A stretch of 64,000 nt of DNA from Mucilaginibacter phenanthrenivorans (lineage in GTDB: Bacteria > Bacteroidota > Bacteroidia > Sphingobacteriales > Sphingobacteriaceae), in contig NZ_JAHVAP010000004.1 of assembly GCF_024721155.1 (NCBI RefSeq), positions 434,001-498,000 on the forward strand, written 5' to 3'. Below, piece by piece: positions 17,426-25,294 of this stretch. Position numbers and translations under genes: made by a program. Each line of letters opens with the position of its first letter. Position 1 is the first letter of the stretch. The notes beneath the pieces are model-generated. The model was not told where the DNA came from and made no database searches. It worked only from the letters and a program-made list of their open reading frames with translations.

Positions 17426-17503
17426 GGGTGTCATGCTGAGGCACTCGAAGCATGCGGGCAAAGGCCTCTGCGCTCACCCTTCGAGTGCCTCAGGGTGACA
17501 CCC
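17426..17503. repeat. 78-bp interspersed palindromic repeat (GAGGCACTCGAA family)
   Basis: The ends GGGTGTCA and TGACACCC pair, and GAGGCACTCGAA pairs with TTCGAGTGCCTC. The central part holds GCGGGCAAAGGCCTCTGCGC. A copy of identical length lies at 26359-26436 and a larger 107-bp relative at 62430-62536. It resembles REP/BIME elements spread by Y1 (RAYT) transposases. Confidence 0.85.
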
Positions 17504-17527
17504 CTGAAGACTATGCAAAATTAGCAA

Positions 17528-18601
17528 TTATTTATGCCATTTGGCTCTTTCATACTGAACAGGCCATTTTGTTTCGTGGTCCAGCTCGTGCGCGGCACGT
17601 AAGGGGAAATATGGATCGCGTAAAAACTCGCGTGCCATGATAACAAAGTCAGCCTGCCCGGTTTGGATGATCTCGTCTGCCTGTTTGGATTCTGTGATCA
17701 GGCCAACTGCCCCGGTTAAGATCCCTGCTTCCTTTTTTACTTTTTCGGCAAACTCAACCTGGTAACCGGGTTTTAACGGAATTTTAGCCGTGGCAACATT
17801 ACCACCTGTTGAGCAATCAATCAGGTCGACACCTTTATTGATCAACTCCTTCGCAAGATAAACGGAATCGTCGGCAGTCCAGCCGCCTTCGGTCCAGTCG
17901 GTTGCCGAAATACGGACAAACAGCGGGTTTTCTGCCGGCCATACTTCTTTCACGCTCTCAATAACTTCCAGTAAAAACCGGATCCGGTTTTCAAACGAGC
18001 CGCCATATTCATCGGTACGATGGTTGCTCAACGGCGATAAAAACTCGTGGATCAAATAACCGTGTGCGCCATGCAGCTCAATCACCTTAAAACCTGCTTT
18101 TAAAGCACGCGCTGCTGCCGCCTTAAAATCAGCTTTTACTTTTTCAATACCGGCTTTATCCAGCTCCAACGGCGGTTCTTCCGTCGGGGTAAATGGTATC
18201 GCGCTCGGAGCTACAGCTTTCCATCCATTCGGCTGATCCGAGGAAATCTGCGCGTTCCCGTTCCATGGCAATTCATGACTGGCCTTCCTGCCTGCATGAG
18301 CCAGTTGCGTTCCAGCTACCGAACCATGTGCATGAATAAAATCGGTTATTTCTTTTAGTTTTTCAATGTGTTCGTCTTTATAGATTCCTAAATCCCCATA
18401 AGAGATCCTACCCTCCGGCGATACGGCCGTTGCCTCAGTAATGATCAAAGCAGCGCCGCCAACAGCCCGGCTGCCCAAGTGCACCAGGTGCCAGTTATTG
18501 GCAAAACCGTCCTCGCTGCTGTATTCACACATTGGCGATACCACAAGGCGGTTCTTAAATTCAACGTTCTTTATTTTTATAGGAGAAAACAGGTGTGGCA
18601 T
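17528..18601 (-). CDS. namA: NADPH-dependent flavin oxidoreductase, old yellow enzyme family (NamA/YqjM-like)
   Basis: The 357-aa protein has the TIM-barrel OYE layout. The N-terminal KNRLVVSPMCEYS carries FMN contacts, QLAHAGRKAS holds a substrate-binding His, and GAHGYLIHEFLSPLSNHR plus DEYGGSFENR are signature blocks. The C-terminal ADFVIMARE places the FMN phosphate. The Cys in SPMCEYS and the Arg near the C-terminus fit the YqjM class. It reduces the C=C bonds of activated enones and may help detoxify electrophiles. Cytoplasmic; alone in its transcription unit. Confidence 0.92.
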   Translation of the reverse strand: MPHLFSPIKIKNVEFKNRLVVSPMCEYSSEDGFANNWHLVHLGSRAVGGAALIITEATAVSPEGRISYGDLGIYKDEHIEKLKEITDFIHAHGSVAGTQLAHAGRKASHELPWNGNAQISSDQPNGWKAVAPSAIPFTPTEEPPLELDKAGIEKVKADFKAAAARALKAGFKVIELHGAHGYLIHEFLSPLSNHRTDEYGGSFENRIRFLLEVIESVKEVWPAENPLFVRISATDWTEGGWTADDSVYLAKELINKGVDLIDCSTGGNVATAKIPLKPGYQVEFAEKVKKEAGILTGAVGLITESKQADEIIQTGQADFVIMAREFLRDPYFPLRAAHELDHETKWPVQYERAKWHK

Positions 18602-18696
18602 AAATACTTTTTATATGTAAAGATGCAGAAGAGGTAGTTTGTTTTTATTGTTTGATGGGATTTTTACGGTGGGATGATAGGGAAAAACTCACCGAA

Positions 18697-18817
18697 TTGT
18701 CATTGCGAGGAACGAAGCAACCGCGAACTTTGCAGAGCGAACAGACAAGTTTATCAACCCGAATGGTGGAGATGCATAGCGACGAGGTTGCTTCGTCGTT
18801 CCTCCTCGCAATGACAA
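18697..18817. repeat. Interspersed element with ATTGCGAGG inverted ends
   Basis: The left end TTGTCATTGCGAGGAACGA continues to AGCAACC at 18722. The right end (18786-18817) is its near-perfect reverse complement, with a 4-bp interruption. A relative with 25-bp arms lies at 56063-56215. The interior, about 65 bp here, differs between copies. This resembles REP/BIME or MITE-like sequence; no coding sequence inside. Confidence 0.8.
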
Positions 18818-18833
18818 ATTTTTTTATCTTTTA

Positions 18834-19535
18834 TCAATTAAAAGCATACTCCCTCCCCTTAACTCCCACAACTGGCGGCACATGCGTTTTCTCAAACAAA
18901 TCATAACCCGGCTTCATGGTTTTCCAAAAGGCAAGTGAGGGATAGCGTGAATATTTATACATGTGTTCATTATCCATCCGGAACGGAAAGATATCAAGAT
19001 CTATCTTTTGCTGACCGGCTTCAAAAGCTTTATAAACCAGCGTGAAAATTTCGTCAATCCGTGGATCGGTCATGGCATAGCAACCTATTGAGGCACAATT
19101 GCCGTGCACCATTATCTCTTTGCCGGTATAGCCCTTTAATTGTTCCAGTTTGTTTGGATAGCCCACATTTATAGCCAGGTGATAATTGCTTACCGGGTTT
19201 AATTGCTTTGGCTCAATGATGTAAAAGCCCTCCGGGCTCTTCCCATCCCCTGATTGTGTTTTAGTGCCCAGCCCGCCCGAGTAGGTGCAAACCTCGTAGG
19301 TTTTAAATAGCTTATATTGTTTACCTGCCTTTACCCAAACTTCCAACTCGCTTATTTCCTTAAAGATCCTGATGTAAATGGGTGAGTTTGGTTTAAATCC
19401 TTTGGCTTTTAGCTCATCCTGGAGTTTTGGCCATACGGTTAAACGTACAGCTTTTGCACGATCGCTATCGGGCAAATTGCTTTTTGGGCTGATGAGCAAC
19501 GAAGCCACCAGCAGGAGGCAAAGTAATTTAGGCAT
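18834..19535 (-). CDS. L,D-transpeptidase family protein (YkuD domain), exported
   Basis: The protein is 233 aa from ATG 19535, which gives a signal peptide (MPKLLCLLLVASLLISPKS); the in-frame ATG at 19577 would mask it. The YkuD catalytic block is MVHGNCASIGCYAM, with H144 and the nucleophile C152, followed by TDPRIDEI. L,D-transpeptidases link meso-diaminopimelate residues of peptidoglycan or attach proteins to it, and this group also includes amidase-like members (YafK/DpaA type, which it resembles). Acts in the periplasm. Confidence 0.88.
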   Translation of the reverse strand: MPKLLCLLLVASLLISPKSNLPDSDRAKAVRLTVWPKLQDELKAKGFKPNSPIYIRIFKEISELEVWVKAGKQYKLFKTYEVCTYSGGLGTKTQSGDGKSPEGFYIIEPKQLNPVSNYHLAINVGYPNKLEQLKGYTGKEIMVHGNCASIGCYAMTDPRIDEIFTLVYKAFEAGQQKIDLDIFPFRMDNEHMYKYSRYPSLAFWKTMKPGYDLFEKTHVPPVVGVKGREYAFN

Positions 19536-19661
19536 CGGTTTATTTTTAGTAATTGGTAAAATACCATATTGAATCAACTATATTATTAGTTAATTCAATA
19601 ACCGAACGCTTTAACATTTAAAATATTGTTTTACAACAAATTGCCTCAGCATCTATTCAAA

Positions 19662-19698
19662 CTAAATCTGAAATCGAAAATCCGAAATCTGAAATCCT
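19662..19698. repeat. ATCCGAAATC-type tandem repeat
   Basis: Four degenerate units (aatctgaa, atcgaaa, atccgaa, atctgaa) end 3 bp from the LytTR gene stop codon. Confidence 0.65.
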
Positions 19699-19701
19699 CT
19701 C

Positions 19702-20448
19702 CTATATCCCCAGCACCTGCTTAAGCTTCACATAGCCAGTTTTACTCACCGGCACCTTAGCGCCAGATTTCAAGATGGCCAAATGTGCATCCTTTTCGTA
19801 AGGGTCAATCCGGGTAATTTGTTGAATGGCGATGATATAGGAACGATGAACGCGGACAAACTGTCGAGGATCCAGCGTTTGTTCAAAAAAGTTCATGGTT
19901 TTATTTTTGAGGAAAGAGCCCTCAGAGGTATATACGCTTACATAGTCATCATCAGCAGCAAGGTATTCAACGTCCTGCACCGGGATGATCTTGACTTTAG
20001 TACCTGTCTTAACAACTATCCGCTCATGCTGCGCCGGCGAGTTTGATGCCGTTTCCAGCAGCTCCTCGGTATGCTTTTTTGCAGCAACCGGTTCGGTTGA
20101 GGTAGACAGGTATTTATCTATCGCCTTATTAAAGCGATCCTTGTTAAAGGGTTTTAGCAGATAATCAACCGCGTGTGCTTCAAAGGCCTTTATGGCATAC
20201 TCGTCAAATGCAGTGGTGAATATTACAGCGGGCGGGTTTTCAACCAGCTCCAGCATTTCAAAGCCATTTATTTTGGGCATCTGCACATCCAGAAAAATCA
20301 GGTCGGGCTGGTGCTGCTGAATTGCCTTGAGCCCCTCAAAGCCATCACCACATTCCTGCATCACCTCAATTTGAGGATATGCCTGCAAATACTCTAATAC
20401 AACCATCCGGGCCAAAGGCTCGTCATCAATAACTAATACGCGTTTCAT
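19702..20448 (-). CDS. LytTR-type response regulator
   Basis: The 248-aa protein has an N-terminal receiver domain with the phospho-acceptor Asp in DLIFLDVQMPKINGFE (near residue 54) and the conserved Lys in DYLLKPF. A C-terminal LytTR DNA-binding domain starts at about residue 145 and contains VEYLAADDDYVSVYT and FVRVHRSYII. LytTR domains bind paired direct repeats about 21 bp apart. Such pairs occur upstream of both LiaF-like genes nearby (22512, 25215). The start lies 3 bp from the partner kinase stop codon, so the two are one operon. Confidence 0.95.
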   Translation of the reverse strand: MKRVLVIDDEPLARMVVLEYLQAYPQIEVMQECGDGFEGLKAIQQHQPDLIFLDVQMPKINGFEMLELVENPPAVIFTTAFDEYAIKAFEAHAVDYLLKPFNKDRFNKAIDKYLSTSTEPVAAKKHTEELLETASNSPAQHERIVVKTGTKVKIIPVQDVEYLAADDDYVSVYTSEGSFLKNKTMNFFEQTLDPRQFVRVHRSYIIAIQQITRIDPYEKDAHLAILKSGAKVPVSKTGYVKLKQVLGI

Positions 20449-20451
20449 ATT

Positions 20452-21489
20452 TTATAACTGCGGTACTTTAATAATAGTTGTAAATATATTATCATTTGCA
20501 TGAGTTTCCATCAAATCATTACGTGCAAAAAGCAAATATAATCTGCGTTGTACTCCGCGAAGCCCAAAACCGGTGCCTTTTCGTGGCCTTGATGTCTGTG
20601 GATCATAAGGGTTTTGCACCATCATTACCAGGTAGTTACCATCCATTTCAGCTCTTATGCTTACCACCACATCGCCTATGGTGTCATACAAACCAAATTT
20701 TATGGCATTTTCAACAATGGGCTGCAAAAGCATCGACGGTAATACCGCCTGTCCCGATTTTTCGTCGCAGCTGATCTCGGTCTGCAACCGATGCCCGAAC
20801 CGCACCTTTTCAATATCAAGGTAGAGGTTCAAATGCGTCAGCTCCTCGGTTAATGGCACTTGTTGCTGATCGTCCTTCTTTAAAGTTCCGCGCAAAAAGT
20901 CTGAAAGCTGGTGGATCATCCGCCTTGCTTCGTCCGGCTTAAAGCCAATAAGGGCATTTATGGAGTTTAAGCTATTGAATAAAAAGTGTGGTTGTAGTTG
21001 CTGCCTTAAGTTATATAGTTCCGCATCGCGGGCCAGCTGTTCGGCTTCGGTTTTGCGTTTTTCATTTTCCTTTTGATCCAGCTGCGTATAATACAGCATA
21101 CTGATCATCGCCATCCAGCCTATGGCCAAAAAGTTAGTAAAAAGCCTAATTATGAGCGAGTTGGATAAAAAACTGGTATAGGCCGGCCCAGTGGCCAAAA
21201 ACGGAAGCACCCACCGGCTGCCAAATGCACAAATAGTCGCAAGAGCTGCTATCCAGATCAGGATATTAAGGTAGTTGCCTTTTTCAGGCTGATAATAGCG
21301 TAGGTTATTATTGATGAGCCAGCATGCTGAAGCAAGCAGAATGGTACAAACCAACCCGTCCGTTGAGGCAATATACCATATAAACCCAAAGCTGTGGATC
21401 ACATACGTATGCAAGCCAGCCCAAATCAGCCCGCAAGTAATAAAACCTGCGTACAGCCGTGAAGTAGATATGTTGGTTGGTATGGCCAT
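20452..21489 (-). CDS. LytS/YehU-type sensor histidine kinase
   Basis: The 345-aa inner-membrane protein has four to five membrane helices in the first 140 residues, then the His_kinase phospho-acceptor region LRQQLQPHFLFNSLNSINAL (His near 168). It ends with an ATPase domain bearing NAIKFGLYD and GTGFGLRGVQRRL. It has no periplasmic sensor domain of size, so the signal is probably sensed within or near the membrane. It forms an operon with the LytTR regulator directly downstream. Confidence 0.94.
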   Translation of the reverse strand: MAIPTNISTSRLYAGFITCGLIWAGLHTYVIHSFGFIWYIASTDGLVCTILLASACWLINNNLRYYQPEKGNYLNILIWIAALATICAFGSRWVLPFLATGPAYTSFLSNSLIIRLFTNFLAIGWMAMISMLYYTQLDQKENEKRKTEAEQLARDAELYNLRQQLQPHFLFNSLNSINALIGFKPDEARRMIHQLSDFLRGTLKKDDQQQVPLTEELTHLNLYLDIEKVRFGHRLQTEISCDEKSGQAVLPSMLLQPIVENAIKFGLYDTIGDVVVSIRAEMDGNYLVMMVQNPYDPQTSRPRKGTGFGLRGVQRRLYLLFARNDLMETHANDNIFTTIIKVPQL

Positions 21490-21500
21490 TTTTTTTAGAA

Positions 21501-21544
21501 GTCCGGAAAGTCGGGAAAGTCAGTAAAGACCGAAAGTCCGGAAG
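21501..21544. repeat. GACT tandem repeat array in the lytS-like leader
   Basis: On the minus strand it reads as AGTCCGGAA, AGTCGGGAA, AGTCAGTAA, AGACCGAA and AGTCCGGAA units. It starts 12 bp upstream of the kinase ATG. It is an oppositely oriented member of the GACT family. Confidence 0.7.
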
Positions 21545-21603
21545 GCTTGTGTTGGTTGTTTGGTTTTAAGTGTTTTATGTTAGGAGATCAACACCGACTA
21601 CAA

Positions 21604-22425
21604 TTAGTAGCTTCTTATGTCGACCCCAGCAAAAATTGAAACGCCTTTAAGTATTAAAATCTTATCGCTCCCTACTGATGCGGTGCTTTTTAGCCTTTTG
21701 TCCTCAATTCCTGCAAACACGGCAGCAATATCAGGAACTACCTGCCAGTGCGGAGGAACGATCATTTTCACGCCGCCGAAAATCTGCGTAATATCGATGA
21801 TCACTTTACCGTTGATGTCCGCCTGGGTAAAATCCAGTTCGGCACCGCCGAAAATGTTTACTATCTCGCCGCCTTTAAAATTCTTGGAAAGGATGGTCTT
21901 TTTTACCGATCCGAATACGGATACAGTGTCGAGGTAATCATCTCCTGTTGGCTTGTATGATCCCGACGGGCTAAAATGTGTAGCCTTCGGCCCTGCTTCG
22001 GGATCAATGGTATAATCAACAATCGGGTCCGCAGGAGGCGTGCCAGTACCTGTTTTCCAGTCCCATTTATTATCCTGTTGGGCATTAATGTTTGGGTCGA
22101 AACGGTTGTTGCGCCTTACTATCATCCAGATGCCGAATGCAATTATGCCGGCCGGCCAGATAACGCCACTTGCCCCGTGTAAATTATTTACTAATAGTAA
22201 TATTGAGCCAACAATTATCAGTGTCATGGCAGATGGTTTCCTGAAGTTATTTTTAAAACCCAGGTACAGGCCAAATCCCATTATCCATAATGGCCAAAGT
22301 GCAATTCTGTCGGGAAAAAAATCGAATTGCTCAAGCAGCATTACGCCTCCCACTATCAGTAAAAACATCCCAGCCAGGGCTTTGCCATTGCGGGGATTAT
22401 TAGGGTGTACTATATCGTTGTCCAT
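21604..22425 (-). CDS. LiaF-like membrane protein with DUF5668 and C-terminal adhesin-like domain
   Basis: The protein is 273 aa from ATG 22425 (an ATG at 22440 is also in frame). Four membrane helices lie in residues 15-105 with GGVMLLEQFDFFP and FRKPSAMTLIIVGSILLL. The C-terminal part (about 165-273) has the repeated FGGAELDF/FGGVKMIVP/FAGVDIRSY pattern of the cell-wall-active antibiotics response domain. LiaF proteins in Firmicutes act with cell-envelope-stress two-component systems. Here the LytS/LytTR pair is directly downstream, and a candidate LytTR site lies 87 bp upstream of the start. A paralog covering only the membrane half is at 24765. Confidence 0.85.
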   Translation of the reverse strand: MDNDIVHPNNPRNGKALAGMFLLIVGGVMLLEQFDFFPDRIALWPLWIMGFGLYLGFKNNFRKPSAMTLIIVGSILLLVNNLHGASGVIWPAGIIAFGIWMIVRRNNRFDPNINAQQDNKWDWKTGTGTPPADPIVDYTIDPEAGPKATHFSPSGSYKPTGDDYLDTVSVFGSVKKTILSKNFKGGEIVNIFGGAELDFTQADINGKVIIDITQIFGGVKMIVPPHWQVVPDIAAVFAGIEDKRLKSTASVGSDKILILKGVSIFAGVDIRSY

Positions 22426-22511
22426 TATATTATTCTGCAAAGTAAATCTTGTCCAAAACTAAGGTAACATTCTAAGTGTGGCAAACAAAAACTGGCGGTA
22501 TATTTAAAGAA

Positions 22512-22541
22512 GTCGGTAAGACAATGTAAAGTGTCGGTGAA
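22512..22541. promoter_or_regulatory. Candidate LytTR binding site upstream of the LiaF-like gene
   Basis: GTCGGT occurs at 22512 and again at 22533, an exact 21-bp period; the minus-strand reading is CACCGAC and TTACCGAC. The second copy is followed by GAAAAA. The same arrangement with the same 21-bp period is found upstream of the paralog (25215). LytTR regulators typically bind such helically phased direct repeats with an ACCG-like core. Confidence 0.55.
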
Positions 22542-22575
22542 AAAGTTGGATGCATTAACAATTTATTCCGCGAAT

Positions 22576-23481
22576 TTAATTTAGGCTAACTTCCACGCTC
22601 CAGTCTGCCCCGCTTTCAACGTGGTAGATCTTCCCAAAGTCGCCCATATTTATAGCAAACGAAAGCTGTAAAAGGCTGTTGATATAAGCCAATGGTTTGC
22701 CCTCTGCAACACCGCCAAAAGTTTGGCTGTAAGGCATATCGCCCTTGTAAATTTGCTTGTCTTTATAGCGAATGATAACGTGTACAATATCGCCGTATTT
22801 GGGTTGAAGCTGATCGAACAAAGTCTGCGGGATGTTTGTCCACACGTTGCCATATTGCACATCCAGCACCGGGATATCGCCCTTGATCGCTTTGCCTGCC
22901 AATACAGCTTGTTGATATGGAATAGATACTACTTGTTTTGGCAAAAGCGGACCAACCTGCTCAAATGTAATTACTCCCGCAGCCAGCCTGGCGGCGGTAA
23001 AAGCGTATACATCGCGGCCATGAAAAGTGTATGATTTTTTTGAATCCTTACGGCGATTAACTTCTTCGTCTATCGACCTGATCTCATCGATTCCCAATGA
23101 TTCTGCAACCAGGGTCAAGGTACCATTGTCGGGCGTAACGATAAAATGGCCCGATTTTGTTTTCAGTACAACCGATTTACGTGCAGTGCCAACACCGGGG
23201 TCAACTACCGAAACAAACACCGTACCGGCCGGCCAGTATCTAACAGTTTGTTCCAGGCGATACGATGCCTCCCAGATGTTATAAGCTGGAATCTCATGCG
23301 TAAGGTCAAACAGTTTCAGATCGGTTGAAACACCCATAGAAACACCCTTCATGGCTGAAACAGCACCATCTTTTAAACCAAAATCCGACTGAAAAACAAC
23401 TATTTTATTTTGTGCCGATGCTATTACAGACGATAAAGAAAGGACTGTAAAGAAGATAAGTGAACGTAAATTTTTATTCAT
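22576..23481 (-). CDS. SAM hydroxide adenosyltransferase (DUF62 family), exported
   Basis: The 301-aa protein matches the DUF62/SAM hydroxide adenosyltransferase family, which splits S-adenosylmethionine with water into adenosine and methionine. It has QSDFGLKDGAVSAMKGV near the start, HEIPAYNIWEASYRL, VVDPGVGTARKSVVLKT, PDNGTLTLV and FHGRDVYAFTAARLA, the usual family order. A signal peptide (MNKNLRSLIFFTVLSLSSVIASAQ) precedes the domain, so it should act in the periplasm. That is odd for an enzyme with a cytosolic substrate. It shares the strand of the LiaF-like gene but is separated from it by a promoter-sized gap. Confidence 0.88.
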   Translation of the reverse strand: MNKNLRSLIFFTVLSLSSVIASAQNKIVVFQSDFGLKDGAVSAMKGVSMGVSTDLKLFDLTHEIPAYNIWEASYRLEQTVRYWPAGTVFVSVVDPGVGTARKSVVLKTKSGHFIVTPDNGTLTLVAESLGIDEIRSIDEEVNRRKDSKKSYTFHGRDVYAFTAARLAAGVITFEQVGPLLPKQVVSIPYQQAVLAGKAIKGDIPVLDVQYGNVWTNIPQTLFDQLQPKYGDIVHVIIRYKDKQIYKGDMPYSQTFGGVAEGKPLAYINSLLQLSFAINMGDFGKIYHVESGADWSVEVSLN

Positions 23482-23551
23482 GCTGCTAATTTTATATGAC
23501 CCTTACAAATTAATGCTTTTTAATATATTTATTGCATCACAATTTATATAA

Positions 23552-24700
23552 ATGGAGCAAGAGTTTACTACTTCAATATATTGGAAAATAGCTTACATCG
23601 CCGGATCAATCGCAATTGCCGGGTTCGTCATATTTATTTCCTTTTTTAAAGTCCCCAACCCAAATTCCAATGTACTATTTGCTCCTTTGATATTCGTAAT
23701 TTTTGCCATTTGCGTTATAATAAACATGATAAAACGCAAGGTCAGTATTTCAGATTACAGTATAATTAAATCAAGCATCTGGGGCGTAAAGGAAATACCT
23801 AACGAAGATGTTAAAGGTTTTAAAATTGGAGATAAAGCAATTTATATTAAGTCCATCAGTGGAAATGCAAGAATATCAATAAGAGATTATACCACTATCG
23901 AAAACGTTAGTGAACTGGTTAAGTGTCTAAATGAACGTTACACCAATTTAGACGAGGTTGAATATAAAGCTGAATTAGGGGAAATTTTACAGGACCAAAA
24001 TCTTGGAATTTCTGAAGAAGAAAGAAAACAATCCTTAAATAAAGCAAGACAAATGTCAATGGCATATAATGTCGGCGGATTTTTATTGTTCTTTTTGTCA
24101 CTTCTAATCTTTAAGTACAACCCCATTGTTGATTTTATCGTTTTGATTTATCCGTTAGCCGGGGTGCTGATCATGATTCTAAGTAAAGGATTAATCAAAC
24201 TTATAAGCAAAAAAAACAGCGCCTACTATCATATTTTTATTGGAATGTATATGGCTGTGATAGTTACATTAATCAAAACAATTGTTGATTACAACGTATA
24301 TCAATATAGCAATTTATGGGTAACGGTATTAGCTTGCAGTGTTATTCTTATACTTGTTTTCTACGTCATCAGCATTAAAAAATCCACCAACATGGTTGCG
24401 GGTCAATTTATTATGGCTATAATAATCTCGTTTTGTTACTCGTACGGCTCAATTCTTAAAATCAACTGTACTTTCGATAAATCGCCATCTCAACTATATA
24501 CACCTGTAATAATAGATAAACACATCACCCATGGTAAAAAAGATAGCTACTATTTGAAACTTAACCAGTGGGCTGCCAGACCTGTGCATGATACTGAAGT
24601 TGGCTACGATTTATATTATAGAACTAATATAGGGCAACATGTTGATGTTTATTTAAGGAAAGGTTTTTTAAACATTCCCTGGTTTACCATTTCCGACTAA
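23552..24700 (+). CDS. Multi-pass membrane protein, unknown function
   Basis: The 382-aa protein has two N-terminal membrane helices (about 10-35 and 42-60). A soluble domain of about 110 residues, with ISDYSIIKSSIWGVKEIPN, resembles a PH-like fold. Several more helices follow at about 170-300, and an external tail of 75 residues ends in YYRTNIGQHVDVYLRKG. No known family was recognised. It diverges from the SAM hydrolase gene and ends before the small LiaF-like gene. AT content is higher than in its neighbours, which may hint at later acquisition. Confidence 0.7.
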   Translation: MEQEFTTSIYWKIAYIAGSIAIAGFVIFISFFKVPNPNSNVLFAPLIFVIFAICVIINMIKRKVSISDYSIIKSSIWGVKEIPNEDVKGFKIGDKAIYIKSISGNARISIRDYTTIENVSELVKCLNERYTNLDEVEYKAELGEILQDQNLGISEEERKQSLNKARQMSMAYNVGGFLLFFLSLLIFKYNPIVDFIVLIYPLAGVLIMILSKGLIKLISKKNSAYYHIFIGMYMAVIVTLIKTIVDYNVYQYSNLWVTVLACSVILILVFYVISIKKSTNMVAGQFIMAIIISFCYSYGSILKINCTFDKSPSQLYTPVIIDKHITHGKKDSYYLKLNQWAARPVHDTEVGYDLYYRTNIGQHVDVYLRKGFLNIPWFTISD

Positions 24701-24764
24701 AATAAAGAAAGCCACCCCGATAAACCGGGGCAGCTCTCAACCGCTATGAAAATGCGTTATTAAA

Positions 24765-25133
24765 TTATACGTGTGTATAATTGGAGTCCTTATATTGAGC
24801 ATCGCTGCGCTTATTGTGTTTCATAACCATCCAGGCACCTGTACCTATTATGGCAACCGGCCAAACAATACGGTCGGCGTTGTCAATGTTATCGGTAAGC
24901 AAGCAGGCAACACCAATAATGATCATCCAGATCCAAACCGGCTTCCTGAAGTTGTATTTACCACCCATGTACAGCCCGTAGCCTATGATCCACATCGGCC
25001 AGCTGTAAAGCCATTCGGGTATATAAAATAAGTCGAACTGGTCAATAAGCAATAAACCACCGATGATAATAATAATTATCCCGGCTATTACCTTGCCGTT
25101 GGTTTTGTTGGGGTTATCTATGATAGTTTCCAT
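24765..25133 (-). CDS. LiaF-like membrane protein, membrane domain only (DUF5668)
   Basis: The 122-aa protein has four membrane helices: GKVIAGIIIIIIGGLLLIDQ, a second ending WIIGYGLYMG, FRKPVWIWMIIIGVACLL and VWPVAIIGTGAWMVM. It aligns along its whole length with the first 105 residues of the protein at 21604 and lacks the C-terminal beta domain. It ends in a short polar tail. An upstream 21-bp-period direct repeat (25215) suggests the same regulator controls both paralogs. Confidence 0.82.
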   Translation of the reverse strand: METIIDNPNKTNGKVIAGIIIIIIGGLLLIDQFDLFYIPEWLYSWPMWIIGYGLYMGGKYNFRKPVWIWMIIIGVACLLTDNIDNADRIVWPVAIIGTGAWMVMKHNKRSDAQYKDSNYTHV

Positions 25134-25214
25134 TGTTTCTAAATTTAAATCTTACCTAAAAGTACGGCAGTATTTAAAGTACAACAACGGAATATTGGTA
25201 AGGTGTTAACCAAT

Positions 25215-25244
25215 GTCGGCAAAGACAAAGAAAGTGTCGGTGAA
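25215..25244. promoter_or_regulatory. Candidate LytTR binding site upstream of the short LiaF-like gene
   Basis: GTCGGC at 25215 and GTCGGT at 25236 are 21 bp apart, with matching flanks (AAGACAA between, GAAAAA after) to the site at 22512. It starts 82 bp from the ATG, against 87 bp for the paralog. Confidence 0.55.
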
Positions 25245-25255
25245 AAAATCGGGGT

Positions 25256-25287
25256 AAGGTTTGCGAAGTTGAACCCTCGCAAACCTT
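25256..25287 (-). terminator. Hairpin terminator after agmatine deiminase
   Basis: AAGGTTTGCGA (25256-25266) pairs perfectly with TCGCAAACCTT (25277-25287). On the minus strand it is followed by ACCCCGATTTTTTC, and it starts 8 bp beyond the stop codon of the gene. Confidence 0.8.
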
Positions 25288-25294
25288 TCATGTA

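Noticed and set aside
17452..17640. 62-aa plus-strand frame across the 78-bp repeat
   Set aside because: Half of it is repeat sequence and the rest is antisense to the flavin oxidoreductase gene end.
22040..22462. 140-aa plus-strand frame inside the LiaF-like gene
   Set aside because: Antisense of a recognised membrane gene; no promoter and no family pattern.
24711..24734. CCCCG/CGGGG hairpin as a terminator between convergent genes
   Set aside because: The stem is only 5 bp with no T-run, so support is too weak to list it as a feature.
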